Below, piece by piece: positions 23,665 through 34,311 of a DNA stretch of 64,000 nt. Numbering within the stretch: position 1 is the first letter of the stretch; every line of letters begins with the position of its first letter. Source of the DNA: Mermis nigrescens (taxonomy: Eukaryota; Nematoda; Enoplea; Mermithida; Mermithidae); the NCBI GenBank assembly GCA_036768485.1, contig JAVLUZ010000770.1, positions 124,001 through 188,000 of the forward strand, in the 5' to 3' direction. The notes under the pieces were generated by a model. That model saw only the letters and a list, made by a program, of their open reading frames with translations. It ran no database searches and was not told where the DNA came from. The translations under genes and the position numbers were made by a program.

Positions 23665-24294
23665 TTGAGAATAAGGTGACCTTGTCAAATTTTCAAAAAA
23701 AACGTGATTTTATGCCTTTTCAAATAATAATCTTTAACTTAGAAGTCGAAAAAACTGTCAGAAAACCATGTGAGTGAAAAAAAATTTTCGGAAAAAAAAT
23801 TCTTGTCAAAGATTTTTTTCACTCTCATGGTTGACAGATCGTGCTTTCAACATCTACGTTATAGATTATTGCTTGAAAAGGCATCAAATCACGTTTTTTT
23901 TGAAAATTTGTACTTAAGTATAAGCATCTATACATCGACCTGAGCGGGAGCGACCTCGACCTAAGCAGCTTTAAACACCTTCTCAAATTTACTAGGACCT
24001 AAGCATCTATACATTGACCTGAGCGGGAGCTACCTCGACCTAAGCAGCTTTAAACACCTTCTCAGATATACTAAGCCTAAGCCTAAGTATAATAGAAGTA
24101 AAAATGGCAATATTGAGAATAGCCCAGTTCGTCTCAATTAATTTGTTATCCTTAAACACATGAAGTTCAACAGCCTGTAACTCGGTCAATAATACCGACC
24201 GACACCTAATTCTTTCAGATTTGAATTTCTTGACCCTTAATTAGATTAAATCATCCATGCAAAGTTAATTTCTAGGAGGCCACCTTATTCTCAA
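23665..24294. mobile_element. TA-flanked TIR element with internal foldback
   Basis: Ends TTGAGAATAAGGTGACC and GGCCACCTTATTCTCAA are inverted repeats with TA on both sides (23663-23664 and 24295-24296), as for Tc1/mariner-type MITEs. Inside is a near-perfect hairpin (arms 23686-23783 and 23814-23910, loop about 30 bp). After it comes a 79-bp tandem duplication starting at 23921 and 24000. Confidence 0.7.
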
Positions 24295-24799
24295 TATTAG
24301 CCAGAAATTGACCATATCTCATCAAATTTCGAAAAAAATTCTACCCTATTCTACCCTCGAAACTCCATAGGTATTTAGGTAGGTAGGTAAGAAAGTATCG
24401 AAATATCTATCTACTCAGTCTTTCGAAAAATGATTGAATCCTTATAAAAGCCACAAACATACCACAACTTCAACCCGAAAACTTTGCTCTAATCTAATTA
24501 TCAATCCACGACGAGGAAGAAGGCCGCACAAGTCGAAAACCAAAGGTAGAACTTCAAACAAGCCACCCTGTACGTTTTCCCGTCCCTTCTCGCGAAAATG
24601 GCTACAGTATAAGCGGTACTCGCGGGTACCGGTGGAAGCGATAACCAACGGTACTCATCGGAACAAATCGGGTAGCGGTGTGATATTAATGAAAATAACT
24701 GTAAGTAATATTTACTTTCAGGCTTAAACTTGCCCGGATTACGTATTCATGTATAGAGAAATGTCATTAAGTATGTTTAGCGCATTGGTACTAAAGCCA

Positions 24800-25062
24800 T
24801 AGGTGGGCAGCACCGAAATTCTGGGGGAGGGGTGAAAACATTTCAGGGGGGGGGGGTGAAAAAAATTTTAAAGGTCAAAAATTATCTTAAAAGTGTTTGC
24901 ATGGCGTAAAAAAACCATTTTTCGATGTTTGTCGTAGAGCACTATCCAATGGCATCAAAAAATTGCTAAAAAAGCAATTTTTTCTGGGGGATTTTTTGAT
25001 TTCTGGGGGGGGGGGGGTATTTAAACTTCTGGGGGAATGCACACCCCTAAACCCCCACGCCC
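24800..25062 (+). mobile_element. Family B MITE
   Basis: Starts cataggtgggcagcacc, has the GTAGAGCACTATCCAATGGC core and ends cacgcccatgtgtg. The target duplication is decayed (actaaagc / accacagc). Confidence 0.75.
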
Positions 25063-25331
25063 ATGTGTGACCACAGCTAATATAAAAATTCGAAAAATAA
25101 TGTTTACATTTTGTTGTATTGATACATGTGCTGGTGATAAAAAATATTTTGAAATAGTTTTGGCTGTATCACAAGATTAATAAATGTTTTGTTCAAAATG
25201 GAGGAAATGCAATAAAATCTGAATTGAATAAATATACATTTTCTAATAATATAAAAAGGACTAAGACAGATTTTATGTACCTTGAGTAAATCAGGTAAAT
25301 TGATTGCTAAATTAGTTTCAGTTTAATGTAC

Positions 25332-25649
25332 TGTAATTGCCTTTATGTGAAGCAGGCAGGGTAACTGGATCCGAAGGCCAACTAGGAAGTCCGATTCCTC
25401 GGGCATTCTTTGCCAAGACTCGGAATATGTATGTGGAGGATGAATTGAGGCCCCTGATTATGTGTGGTGACTGAGCGACTGTTTCAGTTGTGGCAAGCGT
25501 CCAATTTTTGTCTGATGATATCTCCATGAATTCAATGAAATATCCGCTTACATCATAGGATATGTTAGATTCATCCGAAGTCCACTGAAGACATACAGAT
25601 TCAGAAGTACAGCAAGTTATTACCGGTTTGTGACAAACTTCTGGTTTTC
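25332..25649 (-). CDS. Fibronectin type III domain exon (phase 1-1)
   Basis: The exon follows TCCATTTTAG (intron ends 25650) and most likely ends at TTACA|GTACAT (25331). It is 318 bp, phase 1 at both ends, about 105 residues with no stop. The peptide has the Fn3 layout: start GKPEVCHKPVITC, Trp in CLQWTSDE, Tyr/Phe in SGYFIEFMEI, then the strand F/G signature STYIFRVLAKNARGIGLPS. The 'FRV.A.N..G.GLPS' ending resembles Fn3 modules of titin/UNC-89/MLCK-like muscle proteins. The symmetrical phase is typical of shuffled modules. No downstream exon such as a kinase could be recognised, so the protein identity is open. Confidence 0.8.
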
Positions 25650-26120
25650 CTAAAATGGATTTAATACAAGTTTTAGAAATTGAATACTACATGAATTCAT
25701 TAAATTGTAATACTAAATATATAAGAATTTAAAATACATCATCACTTGAAATATAAGTATATTTTATTACATTTTAACATTTGAAGTAATATATTGTCTT
25801 ATATTTTGTATGACATTCTATGCTAAATATTAATATTTAAAATAAATAGGCTAAATTAAAGTAGGATTTTAGGCGTTATCCGAAAATTTACTGCAATATA
25901 ATTATTTCACTAAATAACTTATTAATTTTGTATTTTTAGGTTACTCTTTCAATTATTAATATACACTTCAGGTGTTAAAAAAAAAGTTCTCGTCTAATAA
26001 TATGGGGAAATATATGAATAATTTTGTTATTCATTAATATTACTATTCACTTTTGTAAATTAATTATTAGTTATTAATTTCATTGATTATATAATTGAAA
26101 ATATGTTAAATATCATTTAC

Positions 26121-26189
26121 CATCATTCATAAGAAAACTAACGACTCCGGATGGATCGCAGGCTCTTTCAAACGAATTGTCGCCAGATT
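26121..26189 (-). CDS. Short linker exon (phase 1-1)
   Basis: 69 bp between acceptor TTTATGTTTAG (ends 26190) and donor AATGATG|GTAAAT (26120). It encodes about 23 residues (ESGDNSFERACDPSG and onward). Its phase matches both neighbours. Its first residues resemble the start of the acidic exon at 27058, suggesting exon duplication. It is supported by frame and splice sites, not by any known domain. Confidence 0.6.
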
Positions 26190-26731
26190 CTAAACATAAA
26201 TACTGTAAATTTATTGTTATACTACTTTCAGCATAACAATTAGAAATAATTTATAATTAAATAATAACAGGTAAATTAAAATTAGAGCGATATAATTGCT
26301 CATAAATTATTTATTTAAAAATTCGAATATTTCAGTTTATTTAAATACCACTTTCAATAATTCCCTTCACATGAATTAGAGGGTGTTGTTTTACGAGTAC
26401 ATGAATTTTTCTGCCATTTCAGCATTAAAACATGTTTTTGGACTTAATTTGGGTTCAGGATAAGCTTATTTTAGGATCCATTGATAATACGTCTGACACC
26501 CTACACTAAGATCGAGGCCTACTGTGTTTCTATAGTTAAGACTACAATATAGTGCATAAATAAAATAGAATTAGACATCTAGAACGTTGGTCAAAGCGAG
26601 AGTAATCACAAAAGAGAACGAGGTATTCCAATGAACTCTGCATAACCTTATTGAGAAACATAAAAACATTAATTTATTACCTATCAAATTTAACCAATTA
26701 AATGTTAACTATATGAACTACAATTATTTAC

Positions 26732-27058
26732 CATTGTTTGAAAATAACAATGGCGTTGGTGTTCTGTGGCTATAGGCTTTTACACAAGGCACGACATCAG
26801 TCAGACTGTAAAAGTCATTGCTGTTGTCGTTGTTGAGGCTACAATCCTCTTCATCGCCATCGTTGCTATCACTGCTTCCGCCGTTTTCGTCATCATTGCC
26901 AGTGCCGTCATTGTTGTCGCAACCTACAACAATGACGTCATTGCCAACATCTTCATCTTTATTGCTGTTGTCTTTGTCGTCTTTGTTGTCGCAGCTGCTG
27001 TTATCATCATCGCCATCTTCATCAAAATTGCCATCGTCATTGCCGCCACTCCCAGTTT
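26732..27058 (-). CDS. Asp/Asn/Gly-rich acidic exon (phase 1-1)
   Basis: The exon follows TAATGAATTATAG (ends 27059) and ends AACAATG|GTAAAT. It is 327 bp, 108 full codons, and open throughout. It encodes a low-complexity acidic stretch (GGNDDGNFDEDGDDDNSS and onward), then a more ordinary end (FYSLTDVVPCVKAYSHRTP). It lies between the Ig and Fn3 exons with matching phase 1 on both sides, so it is probably a flexible linker in the same protein. A related Gly/Asp-rich stretch lies at 34.3-34.8 kb; both contain a VVG-(C)DNND word. Low complexity makes chance openness possible, but the splice signals and phase support it. Confidence 0.6.
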
Positions 27059-27419
27059 CTATAATTCATTAAGCTTCTCATAATGAAATAATGTACTGAT
27101 TTGCATGAATTCACATATTACATTGTCTTTTTGACATGATTATTCAATTATAATGATTGGTTGGGTGCATGTTTGATGGAAGTTTAATACACATAGTCAT
27201 TTATTTCCTTGAAATGTAAGATATTATCGAATATGAACACATTTAGCAAAATAGTTAGTATTGTTGCTTATCACAAGTACTCTTTTTCAGGTGAAATTTA
27301 TAATAAATAATTTAGGAATAAATAAGGGAAACGGTGTCAGATTTTTTTGTTCGTAACAAATTATACAATTTTAAACTGAAATATTCGATATAATTTTAAG
27401 AAAAATCAGAAGGATGTAC

Positions 27420-27707
27420 CTCTGACTGTAAGTCGTGCCTTGGTAGTTTGGAAGCCGCTTGCATTGCATGCTTGGCATGAATACTCGCCTGCGTCCGCCA
27501 TTAATACCATTGCAATGGTCAAGGTGGCAAAGTCGGATGCTAAAGAAGTTGCCATATTTTCGGCGGGAATTAGATATTCATCGTTTTTTAGCCATTGTAT
27601 TCTTGGACGGGGTATGCCTTTAAATGAGCATTCAAATTGAACCAATTCCCCCTCATTGACCTTCAAGTCTTTGAGAGATTTCGTAAATTTGGGTTGCTGT
27701 CTATCAA
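27420..27707 (-). CDS. Immunoglobulin I-set domain exon (phase 1-1)
   Basis: The acceptor is CATTTTATTCAG (ends 27708) and the donor AGAG|GTACAT. It is 288 bp, about 95 residues and open. It is a complete Ig I-set: PKFTKSLKDLKVNEGELV, Cys in FECSF, GIPRPRIQWLKND with the core Trp, then DAGEYSCQACNASG with the second Cys, ending KARLTVR. This is the type found in muscle giants (titin, twitchin, obscurin/UNC-89) and MLCKs. The upstream exon with a matching phase-1 donor is the recombinase exon ending at 28535. It is either a fusion or the recombinase exons are nested in a larger Ig gene. Confidence 0.88.
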
Positions 27708-28534
27708 CTGAATAAAATGTGAAGTAATTATTTATTAAATATAATGAATTAAATATTTAGAATAATTATTAGATGAGGATTAAAAATGTATTGATTATGG
27801 TTTAGGTTTAATATAAGATCGTCTGATGTTTTATTAAAAAGAAATTAAACCTGGAATAATTACACTTTTTTTTGTTTAAATTGATAAATATGTATTAATT
27901 CTACAATAGATGTGCAAAAAAATATTTAAAAGTATAGATATGCTAAAAAACATTTAAATTGCAGTAAATTGAACAACATACAAATTAATGTTTTTACACT
28001 TTTTGAATATGGTAAACTAATAAGAATCATTAGACTCAATTTTACCGGAAAATATCGTTGATCTCATTTATAGTAATAATGGGAAAGTCATAATCTAAAT
28101 TGCTTAAAAAGTATCGAAAAAATATGATTTATTAAAAATTAAGTGATTTTAGTTGTAGAAATGCATGAATCATTTAAATTCTGATTTTGATGGCAGAAGT
28201 CATATTATTTGACGTCAAAGATTTTGGTTACATATTAAGACCTAGGATAACTAAAATTAGTAAAATAAGATTGCTGTGAATACTTTTACCGTCATATTAA
28301 ATGCTGTTTGGCGTTCAATAATAATTTATGTGCAGTATTTCTAACATTATATCTAGAGACGGTTTATTAAAAGCTAATCTTTTTTTAACAAAATGTCTTC
28401 AATGATGCGGATTATATATTATTATCTAAGGAACATTCATGACCTATAAGAATAAAATTGAACCTTATGTATACGTAAATTCTGCATTATAAGTAGTCAT
28501 GATATACAAAAAGGTAAAATATGAGTATAATTAC

Positions 28535-28641
28535 CTTGTCCGTAGAGTAATTGATCAGTTGTTTCTACAATTTTGCGGGTTAATTGTAGATTTGGTGGCT
28601 CATAATGTTTCTTCGAAACTGCTTCGGAATGCTGCATGTAC
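28535..28641 (-). CDS. Tyrosine recombinase exon with H...Y catalytic box
   Basis: 107 bp, from CTCGCAAAG to donor CAAG|GTAATT. It starts in phase 2, completing the ATG codon of the 29429 exon, and ends in phase 1. The peptide reads YMQHSEAVSKKHYEPPNLQ. The His of QHS and the Tyr of KHY are nine residues apart, the canonical spacing between the 'LGH' histidine and the nucleophilic tyrosine in phage-integrase-fold enzymes. Joined to the previous exon, the box II Arg lies 25 residues before the His, near the usual 23. No disablement is seen. Next in phase is the Ig exon at 27707. Confidence 0.75.
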
Positions 28642-29428
28642 CTTTGCGAGAAAATAAAATGCCAAGATAATCCTACATTTGATATGATAATACACAAAAT
28701 GGAATAAGTTTTACTAATAACTATGTTTTTAATTCAAAATTCTATACAGCATAAATGGGCAGCGCCAAAAGTCTGAGTGAGTGCGAGTATTTTATTTCAA
28801 TTTTGTTGAAAACATCATAAATATTTATGATCAGACATGCATTCTAATGTCTAGACTACAAGAATGATAAAATTAAAGATAATATGATGAAAGTATAGCC
28901 AAAATGAATGGCAAGAATCATCTGATGAAAACACAGCCATAATGTTTGGCAAAAATTAAGCTAAAATCAAACACTGTACATTAATGTACTTTTTGCTATT
29001 TTACCTAAGTTTTGACGTCATTTTGCCTAAAAAGAGCCTCAATTTATGAGACCCCTAATCGGTCCTGCTTTGCTGCTATGTTAATTTACATATTCAAAAT
29101 ATCTAGGTTTCCTTTTAAACATGTATATCTAAAAAACAGATATTTTATGTTGTTTCGAAAAACAAATTGAATAAAAAATTAAATTTGATAAAAACTAAAC
29201 ATTTATTCCTAAATTCTGCAATAACATTTAGATGTAATCTATAATTTTAGTTATTTTGATACATATGTATAATTTTAAATAAAATGATACTAGGGAAAGA
29301 ATTATAGAATAGAGCAATACTGTTTAAAACTTTTTTCAATCAATAAAAAATAACAAATGTATAGTTTAACCCGAAAATCATAAAGCTAATGTTTGCAAAA
29401 CATTTAATTAAATTATAATGAATTGTAC

Positions 29429-29638
29429 ATATTAACGTTGGCCTTTGTTTCCTTGTCATTTTCCAGTGCTCCGAGCATTGAGATGGATTGCCGGATTTCA
29501 GTGGTTGTATATACCCGTCGCCTAGCGAGGTCTTTTGATTGGAATATGTTGAAGTGTTTCACGGCCTCATTCAATTTCGATCCAGTGAAATTGATGAAAA
29601 AGTATTTTTTTAGAGAATCATCCAATGATCGATTAATC
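29429..29638 (-). CDS. Tyrosine recombinase exon with box II arginine
   Basis: 210 bp after CCATTATTTTAG (ends 29639), with donor AATAT|GTACAA. It starts and ends in phase 2, 70 codons and open. It contains KKYFFINFTGSKLNEAVKHF and then VYTTTEIRQSISMLG, where the Arg of EIRQS sits where box II HxxR is expected; the usual His three residues before is Thr. This fits a divergent Crypton-type recombinase. A copy with a 2-bp insertion lies at 62894-63105. Confidence 0.7.
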
Positions 29639-30773
29639 CTAAAATAATGGATTAATCCCTTAGTTTTTTTTAATGTAAGTGTTATGGTTTGTATTACTAT
29701 ATTCCTAATGCTGATAATTTGAATAATTAATATATCAATACTAATAATAAATAAATACAGCATATTAATATGTAAAATTATTGTATTATGAAGAAAAACT
29801 TATTACAATGATTAATAATGCTCATAATGATTATACATTTTTTCGGTTATTAAATATCTATAATTGATCTTCGTTGACTGGTTAATTGGAAATTATACCT
29901 ATTTTTTCTTTTAATTGAAGAATAATTTCAATAATTAATTTATTAATAATAGTAATATTTATTTTTAATAATTAATAGTAAATTTCAAAATTACATATAA
30001 AATAATGTATTATGAAGGAAAACGTATTATAATGATTAATAAAGCTCATAATGATTATACAATTTTTTGGTTATTAAATATACATAATTTATCTTCGTTA
30101 ATTGATTACTTGAAAATTATACATACTTTTTCTTTTAATTAATGAGTAATTCCAATAATTAATTTATTAATAATAGTAATATTTATTTTTATTAATTAAT
30201 AGTAAATTGCAAAATAAAATAAATATATTAATGATGAATAGTAAAATAAATTAATAAATTATTAATAATATAATGAATATATTAAAAATTAATACAAGTA
30301 TGTATTATAAATCTTATTTAATGTGAAATAAAGTAAGACATGAAAAACATCTAAATCATTAATAAAGCATACAGCGAACATACATTTTTTGGTTAATAAA
30401 TTCACATCAGCGATCTGTTGAATCATGAATAGAAATATATAGCCTTTTATTTTATTAAATTTTAATAAATATCATATTATTACTATACAATATTAATACT
30501 TTGAATTATTAATAATTAGTAAATTTAAATTATGATTAATTCTTTTAATAATTAAGTTTCAAAAATTAATATCTTGATATTAGTAATATGAAGAAAAATC
30601 ATTTTAATAATAATAAAGCATTCACTGTATATATACTTTTTGGTTAATAAATATACCGTAAGCAATCTGGTGTAAAGGATCAATAGAAAATTTTGTTATT
30701 ACAGTGAAAATATATTTTACATAGTAAGTTGGAAAAAAATTTTTATTCATATTCTTAAAATAGATTAGAATAC
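29639..30773 (-). other. Intron with four diverged tandem units
   Basis: AT-rich, about 1.13 kb. Units start near 29830, 30055, 30370 and 30620, each with a 'ttttttggttaataaat'-like word. The second copy of this intron (63.1-64 kb) lacks about 150 bp of the first unit. Confidence 0.5.
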
Positions 30774-31377
30774 TGTTTAGGACGAATATGAATCCTGTAA
30801 TATTCGAAGTAAGATTTTTCATCGGAGTCCAGTACAAATGTAGCGGGACCTTGTTGTCCTGTCTTGTGCTCAGCCACCAACACTTGTAGATTGCTCCGCT
30901 CGGACATGTACTCATCTAGGGTCAAATTGTTAGCAACAGATGGTCTTTGAAACTTTCAGCCCAATATTATGGAAATGCAGATACGGTAGATCTTTTCCTC
31001 GTCATCGAATGTTATTTGTCCGGCTTTCGTTTTATTCCTCAATTCCTGGTCTAATCGTTTATAATCAGGGTTGTAAAATAGATTTTTGAATTCGTCATCG
31101 ATCTTCAAGGACTTCGTAGCTTTCTCTAAAACCTTTGACTGATAGCGCTGGGTTCGACGCCGAGATATTCCTTTCTGAACAAGCGACATTTTCTGTGGTA
31201 GTTCCGCAATTTTTCTTTTTGGATTTTTTGTCAAGTTCAGGGCAATATTCGTCGACATATTTCGCCAAATGCTTGAAAACATCGAAGCAATTCGAAACTG
31301 TGTCCGCGCTCATTCCGCCTAACAAGCGAAGATCAGAAATCCACTGTATGACCAAGTTCGAGTGATCGGCCAGAAGT
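30774..31377 (-). pseudogene. Tyrosine recombinase main exon, copy 1, with frameshift and stop
   Basis: The acceptor is GAAATTTTTTAG (ends 31378) and the donor AAACA|GTATTC, both phase 2. The exon would encode about 200 residues. It begins LLADHSNLVIQWISDLRLL and continues through a helical, basic region to QRPSVANNLTLDEY (box I Arg), then VAEHKTGQQGPATFVLD, where HKT supplies the beta-hairpin Lys, and ends EYYRIHIRPKQ. Two breaks are present: one extra T in a T-run near 31210-31214 (absent from the 62.3-kb copy) and an in-frame TGA at 30956-30958. The frame is clear on both sides of each. Either this copy is a pseudogene or the assembly has errors. The fold is that of Crypton-like tyrosine recombinases. 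Confidence 0.75.
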
Positions 31378-31494
31378 CTAAAAAATTTCACAATTTACCT
31401 TGCTAATTTCCTAAAGATTCTATAATAACATTGATATGGGATGAGCATACAAATGTGAAATAACATTCACATTAGGGTAGGGGTTTAGGAAAGG

Positions 31495-31770
31495 TCTTTA
31501 CCAGACATGCACGTGGGGAGTTTGGGGTTCCAAACCCCCGCCCTCCTCAGGATACTAAATATGGAAAATTTTGCAGTGAAAAATAAGGCAAAATGAATGC
31601 TAAAACAGATAAAAATTGAAAAAATTCTTCAAACGTGCTTCAATGTGATCAAAAACTGTTTAATGATGTAGTTTTAACGCAATTTTAGTGTTTGTACCAG
31701 GTTTTGAGGTCCTTTCGGCCCAAAAAAGCTCGATATTTGACCCTCAGACTGGCTGCATTCCTCCCCTTAG
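31495..31770. mobile_element. Family F repeat
   Basis: It begins ccagacatgcacgtggggag and has 'gatcaaaaactgtttaatga' and 'tttttgg...cggcccaaaaaagctcg' parts. The first 55 bp are also at 62600-62655, where the duplicated segment ends. Confidence 0.5.
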
Positions 31771-31831
31771 ATTTCTTACGAATTTCATACAATAAAAGCT
31801 GAACTTAGACAAAAAACTTTATACCGATTAT

Positions 31832-33358
31832 CTGGGGTGGTGTAACATATATGTTTCGTGTGTTTGCTGTTTGAGCACTTCAGATTAAGAGAACTTTCGG
31901 ATAATTGAAAAATATGGCCTAAATAGGGTGTATATTGTGACAAGTGTGAGAGATTTTAATTTTTGGCTTCTGGAAACTTCATTAATTAAAAGCAGCTCAA
32001 ATGAGAAGCCAAACAAACATTGAAATTTTCATCCATTGTTAACATAACTAAGACAAAAGCTTTAGAGCAAGTGTCTGGGATGGTGTAACATATATGTTAG
32101 TTGTGTATTTGATGTTTGAGCAGTTTAGATTATAAAAACTTTTGATTAATCAAAATATACATAACGCAAATAGAGTATAGAAGATCGTGTGTTACACATA
32201 TGTGAGAAATTTAGATTACTTGGATTCCGGAAACTTAATAGAATAAAAGCCTAAAAATTAGCCTAAATTCTAGAAGTATTTATGACGCTTTTCGTACTTT
32301 TCCACTGTCGTCGCTATCACCATTTATACAATTTTTTAGCACTGGGGTGGTGTAACATATATGTTACGTGTTTGCTGTTTGAGCACTTCGGATTAAGAGA
32401 ACTTTTGGATAATTAAAAAATATGGCCTAAATAGGGTGTATAATATATTGTGACAAGTGTGAGAAATTTTAATTTTTTGGCTTCTGGAAACTTCATTAAT
32501 TAAAAGCAGCTCAAATAATAAGCCAAACAAACATTGAAATTTTCATCCATTGTTAACATAACTAAGACAAAAGCTATAGAGCAAGTGTCTGGGATGGTGT
32601 AACATATATGTTAGTTGTGTATTTGATGTTTGAGCAATTTAGATTATAAAAACTTTCGATTAATCAAAATATACATAACGCAAATAGAGTATAGAAGATC
32701 GTGTGTTACATATATGTGAGAAATTTAGATTACTTGGATTCCGGAAACTTAATAGAATAAAAGCCTAAAAATTAGCCTAAATTCTAGAAGTATTTATGAC
32801 GCTTTTCGTACTTTTCCACTGCTGTCGCTACCACCATTTATACAATTTTTTAGCACTGGGGTGGTGTAACATATATGTTACGTGTTTGCTGTTTGAGCAC
32901 TTCGGATTAAGAGAACTTTCGGATAATTAAAAAATATGGCCTAAATAGGGTGTATAATATATTGTGACAAGTGTGAGAAATTTTAATTTTTTGGCTTCTG
33001 GAAACTTCATTAATTAAAAGCAGCTCAAATAATAAGCCAAACATTGAAATTTTCATCCATTGTTAACATAACTAAGACAAAAGCTTTAGAGCAAGTGTCT
33101 GGGATGGTGTAACATATATGTTAGTTGTGTATTTGATGTTAGAGCAGTTTAGATTATAAAAACTTTCGATTAATCAAAATATACATAACGCAAATAGAGT
33201 ATAGAAGATTGTGTGTTACATATATGTGAGAAATTTAGATTACTTGGATTCCAGAAACTTAATAGAATAAAAGCCTAAAAATAAGCCTAAATTCTAGAAG
33301 TATTTATGACGCTTTTCGTACTTTTCCACTGTCGTCGCTATCACCATCTATACAAATT
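31832..33358. repeat. Satellite with A-B higher-order repeat, three dimers
   Basis: Diverged monomers A (starting CTGGGGTGGTGTAACATA) and B (starting CTGGGATGGTGTAACATA) alternate. A starts at 31832, 32342 and 32856; B starts at 32075, 32589 and 33099. The dimer period is about 510-514 bp. Dimers are far more alike than A is to B. Each monomer carries GTAACATATATGTTA or a close variant near its start. Confidence 0.9.
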
Positions 33359-33510
33359 TTTAACATCATTTTGACCCGAAAAAAGCTAATTTTTGGACCA
33401 AACAGACCAACTGACCCCAATAGTCCAGTCATACTGTACACTAGGGGTCCAATCACAATAACGAGTGGGCGGGGGTGTAGACCAGAAATGCACCTGGGAG
33501 GGTCTAGAAG
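33350..33510 (-). mobile_element. Family F repeat (reverse), partial
   Basis: Contains 'ttttgacccgaaaaaagcta' and ends near 'agaaatgcacctgggagggt'. It abuts the satellite. Confidence 0.4.
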
Positions 33511-33854
33511 TCCCGACTCCAGAATGGAAAAATAAAATCGCTTTATGTGATTTTTGTTACTATTGGGGGCATACATCTCATTTATAATTAGACGATCAAG
33601 CAGACATTTTAAATTTTTATTATCATTATCATCCCCTGATGTCAAAATGTCCCATCTAATATCTCAGATTTGCTAACTTTTTTGCAAAATTTTACATTAG
33701 TGAAGAGAAATACTCCAGTTTTCTCTTCTGCCAATACGTACAGCGTGTTACTTCCAAATCCGATACCTGGATACGAAAATTTTCACTTGCAGTAGGAATT
33801 ACCCTACTTTGTTTCGGTACATATAGGCCCCAAAAATCTGATAACTATTTATGA

Positions 33855-34289
33855 AAGAAAGAAAGAAATAGTTTATTGCGACAGAGACGGAATTAAAACA
33901 ATACTAATTTGGTCAAATTAAAAAAAACGAAAGAACCAGAGTAAATACACTGAAATATCGTCAATGCAATGGAATATATTATCAAAAACCTGTGCAAGGA
34001 CTATAAAGGCGGTTTGCACTTACTTATAGTCTAAGGTAAAACTAATTTTCTCTAAACGACTGCTGAAGGAGGGAAAGTTCTGGGCATTTACAACTTCTAT
34101 TGGCAAATTATTCCAAAGAGGAGGGAGTCTATTTGCAAAACAATACATTTTTAAATTTAAGCGAGATTTAGGTATTTTTAGCTTTACCGAGTTTACTGAT
34201 CGAGTGATGCCATTACACACTGTGAACAACTCGTTAAAATCGATATCTATAAGACCATAACAAATGAGCTCAAGTTTTGCATAATCTCA
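33855..34289 (-). mobile_element. LINE 3' end (CR1/Jockey-like), 5'-truncated
   Basis: The minus frame from about 34285 to the stop at 34020 encodes a typical non-LTR ORF2 C-terminus: ELICYGLIDIDFNELF, IPKSRLNLKMYCFANR, PPLWNNLPIEVVNA and FSSRLEK. The 3' tail contains AATAAA and ends in tandem CTTT repeats (about 33857-33873). No reverse transcriptase core is present. Confidence 0.8.
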
Positions 34290-34311
34290 AGGAGAAAAAA
34301 ATTGAAATTAC

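Noticed and set aside
30956..30958. In-frame TGA in the recombinase exon as a selenocysteine codon
   Set aside because: A frameshift lies in the same exon and no family reason for selenocysteine is known; decay or error is simpler.
31832..33358. Satellite as a CRISPR-like array
   Set aside because: Monomers are about 250 bp and contiguous without unique spacers; this is a eukaryotic tandem repeat.
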